A stretch of 54,694 bases of DNA, from NCBI GenBank assembly GCA_903828675.1, contig CAIKND010000238.1, forward strand, positions 1 through 54,694, written 5' to 3'. How positions within the stretch are numbered: position 1 is the stretch's first letter; each line of letters begins with the position of its first letter. The notes beneath the pieces are model-generated. The model searched no databases. It saw only the letters and a list, made by a program, of their open reading frames with translations, and had not been told where the DNA came from. Source of the stretch: an uncultured Acidobacteriaceae bacterium. Its GTDB lineage: Bacteria > Acidobacteriota > Terriglobia > Terriglobales > Acidobacteriaceae. This document shows positions 8,462 through 17,500 of the stretch, piece by piece. The position numbers and the translations under genes were made by a program.

Positions 8462-11400
8462 TCAGTGGGTACTCGCGGTAGCTCTCAAATCGCAACGAAG
8501 GCAGCGGCGGCACTCCTCCAGCGCTTCTTGCGAACTCAGCCCATCCACAACTTCATCCTGCGAATGAGCCCTTGCCTGCGCAGGCAGCGAGTGTGCTGTG
8601 TGCCGACGGCTGAGGCTCGGCTCTCCGGGTGCCTGACGGCTATATTCAAAGTCCGGAAACAGGCTCTCCCAGCGTTGTTCGCCCGACAGGCTGTCACCCA
8701 TCAGGCGCTCGTCCATCTTGCGTGCCGCCTGCTTGCCCCCGCTCATGGCGTTGGACATGTTGGACGCACCGGTGATGACGTCGCCGCCTGCATAAAACCC
8801 CGGCCGGCTGGTCTCGAGCGTAAAGCGATCCACCACAATGGTGCCCTCTTCCTTGAGCGCGAGACCGGAGGCACGACAGAAATCAACGTCGAAGGTTTCG
8901 CCCACGGCCAGGATCACGCTATCGCATTCGTAGCGCTGCACCTCGTCCGTTGGAATCGGCCTTCTGCGTCCGGATTTGTCGTATTCGCCAAGGCGCGTCT
9001 TGACGATCTCAATGGCCTTCACGTTGCCATCGGCATCGCCCAGAATACGGTGTGGCGCGGCCAGAAAAACAAAGCGCACGCCCTCTTCCTCAGCCGCCTG
9101 AATCTCCTCGTCAATCGCGGGCATGTCCTTGCGCTCGCGACGGTAGAGGATGGTCGCCTCCGCGCCCATCCGCAGCACGGTACGCGCCGAATCGATGGCC
9201 GCGTTACCGCCACCAATAACAGCCACCCTTGCCCCCATTGACACTTGGTCGTGCCGCGCCACCGACTCCAGGAAAGGCAGCGCCGGATGCACGTTCTTCA
9301 ACTCGGTTCCGGGCAGGTAAAGCCACGACTCCTTCCACGTCCCAATCGACAGAAAGACCGCGTCGAAGGCGCTCGCCAGTTCGTTCAACGGAAGATCGAA
9401 GCCCACCCTGGTGTTAAACACCATCTTCACGCCCACGCCCTCGATCAGATCGAGTTCGCGCCGCAGCACGGACTTCGGCAGCCGGTACTCGGGAATGGCA
9501 AACCGCAGCATGCCGCCCGCCTCGCTACGCTCTTCAAAGATGGTCACGTCGTGCCCGAGCATGGCCAGATAGAAGGCGGCGGTCAGCCCGGTAGGCCCCG
9601 ATCCCGCCACCGCAACCTTGCGCCCGGTCGGTGCAAGTTTGCGCGCCTTGATCCGCTCCAGCATTGGCTCAAAAAGGTCGGACTGATAAATGGAATCGGC
9701 CAAGAAGCGATGCACCTCGCGCATATTCACTACTTCGTCGAACGATTGACGGCGGCAGCGATTGTCGCAAGGGTGCTGGCATACCCGGCCTGTCGATGCG
9801 GGCAACGGATTGTCCAGAATCACCGACTCGAACGCGTCTTCCAGCCGCCCCTCCTGGTATAGCTCCAGGAAGCGCGGAATATTCATGCGCAGCGGGCAAC
9901 TGTTCTCGCAGGGAGAAAGTGCCAGTTCCTGGCAAACTCCCGCTCTGCAGCGATGGGCCACGATATGGTCTTCATACTCTTCGCGGAAGTGCCGAATCGT
10001 CGTCAGCACCGGGTTCGGCGCAGATTGCCCCAGCCCGCACAGCGAGCACTCGCGCACCATGCGGCCTAGTTCATCCAAAAGCACAAGATGCTCCGAGCTG
10101 CCGTTGCCCTTCGTAATCGAGTTGAGGATGCTCAGCGCCTTGTTCAAACCCACGCGGCACGGAACGCACTTGCCGCACGACTCTGAGTGTGTGAACTCGA
10201 CAAAGTAGCGCGCCACGTCGACCATGCAGTTGTCTTCGTCCAGCACCACCATGCCGCCCGAACCCATGATCGAGCCAAGCTGCGCCAGGCTCTCGTAATC
10301 CACCGGCGTATCCAGCATCTCCACCGGAATGCAGCCGCCCGAGGGCCCCCCCGTCTGTACCGCCTTTACCCGGCGACCGGCCACTGCGCCCTCCCCAATG
10401 TCGTAGATAAAGCTCTTCAGCGGCGTGCCCAGCGGCATCTCCACCAGTCCCGTGTTCTGTATCTTTCCCACCAGCGAGAACACCTTGGTGCCGGGGCTTT
10501 TCACGCTGCCCGTCTCGGCAAACCATGCCGGACCGCGCGTAATAATGGGCGCAATATTGCACCAGGTCTCAACGTTGTTGATGTTGGTCGGCTTGCCCCA
10601 AAGACCCTTCTGGGCAGGGAACGGAGGCCGGGGATGCGGCCTGCCCGCGAAACCTTCGAGCGACGCAATCAGCGCCGTCTCTTCGCCGCACACAAACGCT
10701 CCAGCGCCCTGCACCAGTTCGATATTGAAGTTAAATCCGCGGTCCAGAATATTGGTCCCCAACAGCCCGTACTCACGTGCCTGCTCAATGGCGCGATTCA
10801 GTCGGCGCACCGCCAGCGGATACTCCGCGCGTACGTAGACAATGCCTTCCGTCGCGCCCATCACGTAACCGCCGATAATCATCCCTTCCAGCAGCGAGTG
10901 GGGATCGCCCTCGATCTCGTTGCGATTCATATAGGCGCCGGGATCCCCTTCGTCGGCGTTGCAGATAATGTACTTGGCGTCGGACTTGGCCTTGGCCATA
11001 AAGTCCCACTTGTTGCCGGTCAGGAAACCCGCCCCGCCGCGGCCGCGCAGCCGCGATGCCTTGATCTGTTCGATTACACTGTCCGTCCGCCCATCGATCA
11101 GGACCTTATACAGCGCCTGGTAGCCGCCCACGGCAATGTATTCCTCAATGTCCGAGGGATTGATCAGGCCGCAGTTGCGCAGCACGATCTTCTTCTGGCC
11201 TTTGAAAAATGGAATCTGGTTCCACGGCGCAATCTCCGGATACCCCTGGCCATATTTCACAAAGCCGGTAATGTGGTCCCATTCCTCGATCTTGCAATAG
11301 ATCAGATCAGGCGGCATTGCCCCCGTGGAGATCGCCTCCAGAATGCGCCCTGCGTCGTTGGCCTGCACCCGATGCAGCACCACCAGCGGGCAACCCGGCA

Positions 11401-11638
11401 GCCGCACGCTCACCAGCGGCTCCTGAAAGCAAGAGCCGAAGCAGCCCACGCCCGCCAGCAGCACATCCAGACCGCTGCGCTGAACGGCCTCGTTCAGAGC
11501 GTGATAAACCTCTTCCGCTCCGTTGCCGCGGCCGCAGGTTCCCATTCCAACCGTCAGGCGCGGGATGGCCGGCATAAGCTTGGCAAGCCCGGACTCGCGT
11601 ACTGCGCTGAACGCGCCTATATCCTGAATTCGCGGCAT
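8462..11638 (-). CDS. NuoF-GltD fusion: NADH-binding flavoprotein joined to an NADPH-type FAD oxidoreductase
   Basis: A 1058-aa multidomain redox protein. Residues about 25-110 are a thioredoxin-like ferredoxin domain (TCGRGNGA and GCFGSC). Residues 150-480 are the NuoF/HoxF FMN and NADH domain (LRGRGGAGF 197-205, NADEGDPGA 227-235, GEETALIASLEG 318-329). The N3-type cluster ligands are ESCGKCVPCR (486-495) with a later Cys. Residues about 564-628 carry the GltD-type cysteine linker (CENSCP, TGRVCQHPCDNRC). The GltD flavoprotein domain follows, with AGSGPTG (678-684) for FAD and VIGGGNAAID plus RRERKDMPA (807-841) for NADPH. The start was taken where TAATG overlaps the NuoE stop; the open frame extends 38 codons upstream without motif. 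The fusion predicts two pyridine-nucleotide sites in one subunit. Confidence 0.92.
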   Translation of the reverse strand: MPRIQDIGAFSAVRESGLAKLMPAIPRLTVGMGTCGRGNGAEEVYHALNEAVQRSGLDVLLAGVGCFGSCFQEPLVSVRLPGCPLVVLHRVQANDAGRILEAISTGAMPPDLIYCKIEEWDHITGFVKYGQGYPEIAPWNQIPFFKGQKKIVLRNCGLINPSDIEEYIAVGGYQALYKVLIDGRTDSVIEQIKASRLRGRGGAGFLTGNKWDFMAKAKSDAKYIICNADEGDPGAYMNRNEIEGDPHSLLEGMIIGGYVMGATEGIVYVRAEYPLAVRRLNRAIEQAREYGLLGTNILDRGFNFNIELVQGAGAFVCGEETALIASLEGFAGRPHPRPPFPAQKGLWGKPTNINNVETWCNIAPIITRGPAWFAETGSVKSPGTKVFSLVGKIQNTGLVEMPLGTPLKSFIYDIGEGAVAGRRVKAVQTGGPSGGCIPVEMLDTPVDYESLAQLGSIMGSGGMVVLDEDNCMVDVARYFVEFTHSESCGKCVPCRVGLNKALSILNSITKGNGSSEHLVLLDELGRMVRECSLCGLGQSAPNPVLTTIRHFREEYEDHIVAHRCRAGVCQELALSPCENSCPLRMNIPRFLELYQEGRLEDAFESVILDNPLPASTGRVCQHPCDNRCRRQSFDEVVNMREVHRFLADSIYQSDLFEPMLERIKARKLAPTGRKVAVAGSGPTGLTAAFYLAMLGHDVTIFEERSEAGGMLRFAIPEYRLPKSVLRRELDLIEGVGVKMVFNTRVGFDLPLNELASAFDAVFLSIGTWKESWLYLPGTELKNVHPALPFLESVARHDQVSMGARVAVIGGGNAAIDSARTVLRMGAEATILYRRERKDMPAIDEEIQAAEEEGVRFVFLAAPHRILGDADGNVKAIEIVKTRLGEYDKSGRRRPIPTDEVQRYECDSVILAVGETFDVDFCRASGLALKEEGTIVVDRFTLETSRPGFYAGGDVITGASNMSNAMSGGKQAARKMDERLMGDSLSGEQRWESLFPDFEYSRQAPGEPSLSRRHTAHSLPAQARAHSQDEVVDGLSSQEALEECRRCLRCDLRATASTH

Positions 11639-12186
11639 TACTTCCCTCCCCCACCGTTCTTGGTCAGTGCCTTTACTTCCCGCTGCAAGGTGCGTTCGTT
11701 CACATGACTCAGAATGTGGTGGTTCACCTCCACCACCGGAGCCAGCGCGCACTGGCCAAAGCAGGCGACGGTGCGCACCGTAAATTTGTGGTCGGGCGTC
11801 GTAAGCGCCAGTTTGTCGGCCTCGCCCGTCTCGCCCGCCTCGTGCTCGCTCAGCCCCAGGTCAAGGCACAGCTTCTCCAGCAGATCGCGGGAGCCGCGCG
11901 TGTGGCAGGCCGTTCCGCGGCACACACACACCACGTTGTCGCCCTGCGGATCGAGATTGAAAAGAGCATAAAAAGTCGCAGCGCTATAGATCCTTGCAGG
12001 CGGAACCCCGGTCTCGTCCGCGATGTAGCGCAGCGACACCATGGATAGGTATTTGTGCGCATTGGCGGATTGAACCGCTTCCAGAATCCCCAGCAGCGCC
12101 CCCGGCCGGTTTCCGTGCTTCGCGATCGCCTGGTCGATCAGCAGCCTCTCATGAGCATCCAGGACTTCCTTTACGGCACCCTTCAT
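11638..12186 (-). CDS. nuoE: NuoE/HoxE-like [2Fe-2S] thioredoxin-fold subunit
   Basis: First gene of the redox module, 182 aa. The helical N-terminal part (AIAKHGNRPGALLGILEAVQ, then PPARIYSAATFYALF) and the C-terminal thioredoxin-like ferredoxin are typical of NuoE. The four cluster cysteines are CRGTAC (C-x4-C) and CFGQC (C-x3-C). The loop between them is enlarged by an acidic insert (HEAGETGEADKLALTTPD). GGAG lies 7 nt before the chosen ATG; an in-frame ATG 6 codons earlier is less likely. The stop overlaps the next start by one base (TAATG). A perfect inverted repeat lies just upstream in the leader. Confidence 0.92.
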   Translation of the reverse strand: MKGAVKEVLDAHERLLIDQAIAKHGNRPGALLGILEAVQSANAHKYLSMVSLRYIADETGVPPARIYSAATFYALFNLDPQGDNVVCVCRGTACHTRGSRDLLEKLCLDLGLSEHEAGETGEADKLALTTPDHKFTVRTVACFGQCALAPVVEVNHHILSHVNERTLQREVKALTKNGGGGK

Positions 12187-12204
12187 GATTCTTCTCCACC
12201 CCAT

Positions 12205-12231
12205 GCTTGAGACCGGTACGCGGTCTCAAGC
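12205..12231 (-). promoter_or_regulatory. Perfect 11-bp inverted repeat in the leader of the redox operon
   Basis: GCTTGAGACCG, 5-nt spacer, CGGTCTCAAGC, ending 18 bp before the nuoE start codon and just ahead of its GGAG. There is no T-run, so it is not an ordinary terminator. It may be an operator for a dimeric regulator or an mRNA hairpin controlling translation; the sequence alone does not tell which. Confidence 0.55.
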
Positions 12232-12762
12232 GTCGGTCATTCTTCCCAACAGTTCAGATAGTTGGCAAAAGAACTAGTTCCCACGCGGGCAGCGCAGTTC
12301 GGCTCCCGCTTCGCAGCGACAGGCATAAACACACCAAAGTTATAGATGAACTCGAATAGACCGGGATAGAGGGTCCGCGGCTCGGGCTCCCCGGTACCAT
12401 GCACACGAAATTGAGAGGGCGACATCGGCCTGACCCTCCTCACTTCCAGACAATTCTCAGGTGGGGAGGTAAATAATAAAGAAAAAGAGCATTCGCCGAT
12501 TGCGATTCATATACCTGGCGAAAGAGGATCCTAGGCTTCAATTACAAGCGCTATCCGTCGAGACTTCTCCCCAGAGAACATCCGTCCGGAACTTTGATAC
12601 CACAGGGTGTATTCAGGATGTGCGTCAGGTCACAGCTGTTTGTGACAATTGAATTTAACAAGCAATTTCCTCATCCCGGCCCAAATACACAAAGGCCGCT
12701 CCCCGATGAACTCCGGGGAACGGCCAATGTGCGGTAAATCGTTCAGCGCTGCAATACAGCGT
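12232..12762. other. Intergenic region upstream of nuoE and downstream of the MaoC-PTA gene
   Basis: No convincing gene. The 68-codon open frame on the minus strand at 12237-12443 has no recognisable motif and overlaps the likely promoter. The region holds an AT-rich stretch at about 12470-12550, a short inverted repeat GTCACA-N6-TGTGAC at 12629-12646, and the terminator of the gene to the right. It should contain the promoter of the redox operon. Confidence 0.6.
12694..12725 (-). terminator. Intrinsic terminator of the MaoC-PTA gene
   Basis: On the minus strand a stem GGCCGTTCCCCG pairs with CGGGGAGCGGCC (one G-T pair) around an 8-nt loop and is followed by TTTGTGTATTT. It starts about 40 bp after the stop codon. 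Confidence 0.75.
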
Positions 12763-14157
12763 CTATGCCCTGACCGGTGCGGGCTTCGCCAACAAAGCGC
12801 CAAGCGCGCAACTCGCCATCCGGGCCAACTCGCCATCGGCGCGGCTGGTCAGAACGATCGGCACCTTCGCTCCCACCACAACCCCAGCCGCCAAAGCTCC
12901 GGCCAGGTACTGCAGTTGCTTGAAGAGAATGTTTCCGGCTTCCAGGTTCGGAACCATCAGAAGGTCGGGGTCTCCGGCAACCGGCGACGTGATCTTCTTG
13001 ATGCGGGCCGCATCGCTTGAGATAGCGTTATCGAACGCCAGCGGACCGTCCACAATGGCTCCCGTAATCTGTCCGCGGTCAACCATCTTGCACAGCGCGG
13101 CTGCATCCAGCGTGGATGGAATCGCGGGATTCACTGACTCTACAGCGGACAAAATCGCGACCTTCGGATTCGTCACTTCAAGCGTAACCATCATGTCGAT
13201 CGCATTCTGCAAAATGCTGATCTTGGTCTCCAGATCGGGCTGGATGTTGATGGCCGCATCGGTGACATAAAGAGTCTTGTGGTATGACGGAACATCCAGC
13301 GCGAAAACGTGGCTGATGCGCCGCCCGGTGCGCATGCCGCCCTCGCGTGAAACCACCGCGCTCATCAGTTCATCGGTGTGCAGTGACCCCTTCATGAGCA
13401 TCTGCACTTCATTCTTGCGCGCCAGTTCCACGCCCTTCGACGCTGCCGACCGGCTATCCGGAACATCGACAATTTCGATTGCGGAAAGGTCAAGTTTCAA
13501 GGCCTCCGCAAGGCTGCGAATCTTGGCCTCTGCACCCACCAGAATGGGAACAATCAGCTTGTCCTTGAATGCCTGCACGGCCCCGCCAAGAGATACTTCG
13601 TCGCACGGCCACACAATCGCTGTCTTAACTGCCGGCTTGGCGGTCGCGCGCGCAATCAGACCATGATAGCGGCGATAAGGATCGTTCACGATCAGCCGCG
13701 GCACTGGCAGCGTTGACCAGCGAAGCTTTGTCGCGGGAGCCAGCAATTGCGCGGTTCCTGAAAAAATCTGCGTACCGCTGCCATTCACGGCTTCGCAATC
13801 GAATGTGACCGTCTTTGTCGAATCGTCCTTGCCGGTTACGCATACCTTTACCAGAATGCGATCGCCAACGCGGATGCGATTGTAGAACGAGAGCGAGATG
13901 TTGGTCAGCGTGCATCCGGGCCCTGGCGTATTCATGCTGAAAAGGCCGGAAACAAGCGAGGCGCACCACATGTTGGGACCAGTAGGGGGCACGCCGCCCG
14001 CGCGCTCAATCAATTCCTCGGAGTTCAGCACAGAGTCAAATCCGGAGATCGAGGCAAAAGCCATCGCGTCATCTGTGGTCAGTACGTGCTCTGTTCCAGC
14101 GGTATCACCTACTGAAATCTCGTCGTAAGTCTTGCTCTCAATAAATCCCAGATTCAT
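12763..14157 (-). CDS. MaoC-like domain fused to phosphate acetyl/butyryltransferase
   Basis: The 464-aa protein has an N-terminal MaoC/hot-dog domain (about 1-150) and a C-terminal phosphotransacylase domain (about 160-460; VPILVGAEAKI, MKGSLHTDELM, HVFALDVPSYHKTLYVTDAAINI, VDGPLAFDNA, DPDLLMVPNLEAGN). This is the architecture of 'bifunctional enoyl-CoA hydratase/phosphate acetyltransferase' proteins. The C-terminal half would interconvert acyl-CoA and acyl phosphate. The R-hydratase signature SGDxNPxH is here SGFDSVLN, without the catalytic Asp-His arrangement, so hydratase activity is doubtful. No acetate or butyrate kinase lies next to it. It is monocistronic with its own terminator. Confidence 0.88.
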   Translation of the reverse strand: MNLGFIESKTYDEISVGDTAGTEHVLTTDDAMAFASISGFDSVLNSEELIERAGGVPPTGPNMWCASLVSGLFSMNTPGPGCTLTNISLSFYNRIRVGDRILVKVCVTGKDDSTKTVTFDCEAVNGSGTQIFSGTAQLLAPATKLRWSTLPVPRLIVNDPYRRYHGLIARATAKPAVKTAIVWPCDEVSLGGAVQAFKDKLIVPILVGAEAKIRSLAEALKLDLSAIEIVDVPDSRSAASKGVELARKNEVQMLMKGSLHTDELMSAVVSREGGMRTGRRISHVFALDVPSYHKTLYVTDAAINIQPDLETKISILQNAIDMMVTLEVTNPKVAILSAVESVNPAIPSTLDAAALCKMVDRGQITGAIVDGPLAFDNAISSDAARIKKITSPVAGDPDLLMVPNLEAGNILFKQLQYLAGALAAGVVVGAKVPIVLTSRADGELARMASCALGALLAKPAPVRA

Positions 14158-14559
14158 TCAAGCTCCTTCATTGCTAAAGCTGCGGCCACTGTTCGGCCTG
14201 AATACAATCGTATTTTCTGAGCGTGCATTCGCCAGTGACTCCAATCACCGATGCCATTGGATGGCACTTGCGATGTTCTTATCGGGCCAAGGCGATTCTG
14301 TGGAGATTAGTTGTGTCCGCCGCACAGATGGTCGTTTATGTTTTGAAAGGGCACGACTTCAGTCGTGCCGTAAAGGGCAAAGCATAAGCCGGACTTAAGC
14401 CCCTGAGGGAAGTCTTCTCTACGACATCAACTCATTTGCTTGAACCAGCAAATGACCCTATCTACGGCGGTCTACGCTAGATCCAAACTCGCATTCATGC
14501 AAAACTGTGCGTCAACTAAGGACACCTCAACCGCCGAAAAACATCCCTCATTCCCGCCG
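14158..14559. other. Intergenic region with a family B repeat
   Basis: No supported gene. It separates the start of the MaoC-PTA gene from the end of the large GH13 gene, both on the minus strand, so it should hold the MaoC-PTA promoter. A family B repeat occupies 14338-14412. Confidence 0.65.
14338..14412 (+). repeat. Dispersed repeat, family B copy 1
   Basis: Begins ATGTTTTGAAAG, carries a 20-bp near-perfect palindrome at 14350-14369 (GGCACGACT-TC-AGTCGTGCC) and ends GCCCCTGAGGGAA. A second copy in the opposite orientation lies at 33685-33758 with the same palindrome but loop AA instead of TC. Confidence 0.85.
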
Positions 14560-17500
14560 CTATTTACGTCCTCTCGAGTCGTTACCGGGCGCGGGCGGCA
14601 ATTCAATCTCAGGCTCTCGCGGCCCCGCTTCTTTCGCCTCGATTTCTTCCTCAACTTCTGCCGGTTCGACCAGCACAGATTCGTCTTCCGGCGCGATAGT
14701 TTCTGGCTCCTCCAGCGCGTCGGCTGTGCCGAGCAGCGCATCGATGCGATAGCCCGCGGCTTCTGCCGTCACCAGCGCCTCCTCGACCGTCTTGCTCAAC
14801 TCCTCCACTGCGGCCCGACTGGGCGCAGCCTCGCCGGCAAGCCGAAGCAGCGATGGCATCAGCAGCCACCACAGCAGCTCCTCATACCGTTCGCGAACCA
14901 GGTAAGAGTGGCCCTCCGCTTCGTGAGCGCCTGTCAGCCAGAGGACATCGGGATCGAGCCACAATGCCGCCGAGAGTGCAATCTTTTCGTCGCCAGCCGC
15001 CAACGGAGTTTGTTCTCCAGGCTCTGGAATCGCCTCTTCAGTCGCAGGTGCCTCTTCGACTGAAGCAGGCTCCGCAGCCACATCCTCCGCCCTTCCGACG
15101 CCGGCGCCTGTAAGCAATACAACCTTGATGCGGGCTGCGACGCGCCAGCCTTCCTCACCCTCAAAACCAAGCGCTTCAAACGCCTGCGCAAATGGCTCGC
15201 GCAACCGAAGCCGGTCAAACAGGTCCAGGGCCACGCGCTCCGGCTGCTCCGGGTCAATGGATTCGGCCAGCAGTTCCAGCACGCACCAGCCGAGTATCGG
15301 CCCCCACATGGCCGTAGCCGTGAGCCGCGGACTGGGGCTCGGCAGCATGCGCCGCGCGGCCACCGTCCAGGGAGCCGGGAACAGCCCCTCGATTGCGGGA
15401 ATACGCATCGCCGCGCGCAGACGCTGGCGGAAGGCCGGTGCAAGCAGCGAGGGATTGGCAGGCTGCACAATTTCTGCCGCATGGTCTTCACGGGCAACGC
15501 AAGCAACATAGGCCGCCTGCGCCGCGCGCAGAAAGCTCTCGCACTGCGCCCACGCCTGTTCAGAGAATTCACCGCGCTCCCGCTCGGTCTTCATTTTCCC
15601 GGCAGTCGCTGGGCCGTGATGCTCGGCAAGGTCGGCAAACAGCCGCACCAGCGCGGGGTCCAGTTGCCGGCGTAGCGCATCGTGTACGGGCCGCAGTTCC
15701 AGGTTCACCAGCGCGTCGTTGAGGTTGGGAACGCCGCGTCCATTCAGTTGATCGCACAACCGGTCCCAGGGTTGCTGAGCAGTCGAGTGCAACTCGCGCC
15801 AGTCCAGAAACACATAACATTGATAGGCGTGAAGATCCACGGTCAGCCCGCGCTCCTGCAAGTCGCTGTTCCGGCGCAGGTATTCGAGCCCCGTCAGTGA
15901 GTCGCGCCATCCAAGAACCATGCTGAAGTCGCCGCTCAGGCCCAGCCCCTCGCTCAGACGCTGCTGGCGAAGCCGCCCGGACCCCTTGTCGGCGTACGAC
16001 GCTGAGAAATCGATGGTGCCGTGCGTCGTTCCGTAGCGGTTGTTATAGACCACCAGGGCGCGCTCGCCTCCGCTGCGGTTCGAGTAGGCAAAGACGTTCT
16101 CGTCGACCGATCCGTTGCCCTGGAAAAAGTCGTACAACAAGAAGTTGCTGCTCTCGGCAAACAGCCAGCGGCGCTTCAAAAGCGGAGCGATTTCGCGCTG
16201 GTGGCGCTCAATAAGCCATTGGTCGGGCGTTTCGTCGTAGCGGGGCCAGCGGTACTCCATGCCGTACTTCTCGGTAAACCCCTCAATCTGGCCATGGCCG
16301 AACATCGGCAGCCCCGGCAGCGTGGACATCACCGCCGCAACCCCAAAGCCCTTGTCCCCAGTGCCGAACTGGTCAATGGCGGTACGTTCGTCGGGATTGC
16401 TCATGAAGTTCACGTACCGCTTCATGATGTCCGGATCGAATTCCAGGGTATTCTTGATCACCGAGCGGTACTTGGCGTTCTCCTCGTCGCGCATCATCAC
16501 CATGAAGGCGCTGTTATAAACGCGGTGCATCCCCAGCGTGCGGACGAAGTAGCCCTCCATCAGCCAGAAAGCCTCCGCCAAAAGCAGCGTTCCGGGAACC
16601 TCGGCGGCCACGCGGTCCACCACCTCGCGCCAGAACTCGTGCGGCATGCAGCGGTCAAACTCGGCCTGGCTCATCCCATATTCGGCGCGGGAAGGAATGG
16701 CGCCGCTCGAGCCGGGACCGGGAAACCAGAGCCGGTGAAAATGCCGCTTGGCCAGAGTCATCGCCGCGTCAAAGCGGATCACGGGAAACAGACGCGCCAC
16801 GTGCAAAATTGTCTGGATCACTTGCTCCCGGACCGCCGCATTCAGGTAGTCGAGCTGGGCCGTGTCGTTCCACGGAAAGCTGGTGCCGTCGTTGCCGTGG
16901 TAGATATAGCGGGTCTCGCCGCTGGCGCGGTCGCGGCGTCGAAACACCACAGCCGCGTCGCTCTGATCGAAGTAATGGTCTTCAATCTTGATCTCCACCC
17001 GCCCGTCGTGGGAGAGGTCGGGACCGTTGAAGCTATACGCGGGATAGGGCGTATCCTGCCGCGAGATGAACCAATCGGGATGCTCAATCACCCAGGGCGA
17101 ATCGATGCCCATGTGGTTCGGCACCATGTCACTGGCCAACCGGATGCCGTGTCGATAGGCATGGTCGCGAAGGTTGATGTAAGCCGCCTCGCCGCCCAGG
17201 TCGTCGGCAATCGTGTAATCAAACAGGGAGTAGGCCGAGGCCACCGCTTCGCTGTTGCCGCAAAGCTGCTTGATGGTCTTCGACGCCCGGCTGCGCTCCC
17301 AAACGCCGATCAGCCAAAGCGAGTCCAGGCCGCGATGCGCAAGGGTTGCCAGTTCTTCGTCCGGAATCTCGTCCAGGCGGCCAATGTGCCGTCCATACTG
17401 CTTGCTGAGCTGCGCCAGCCACACATACGTGCTCTTGGCGATCAGCACGGTGTTGGGCATCCAGGCGGTGTCGGCGCTGAACTTCTCGTATTCGTGGGCC

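Noticed and set aside
7605..11638. Calling the operon a bidirectional hydrogenase or complex I
   Set aside because: HoxU and NuoF-type subunits are present but no HoxY/HoxH, FdhA or NuoG-C/membrane subunits; only the diaphorase-like part can be supported.
10187..11707. 506-codon open frame on the plus strand
   Set aside because: Antisense to the NuoF part of the fusion; His/Arg/Ala-rich without motif, typical of GC-rich shadow frames.
12237..12443. 68-codon minus-strand open frame before nuoE
   Set aside because: No motif, overlaps the expected promoter and leader of the redox operon.
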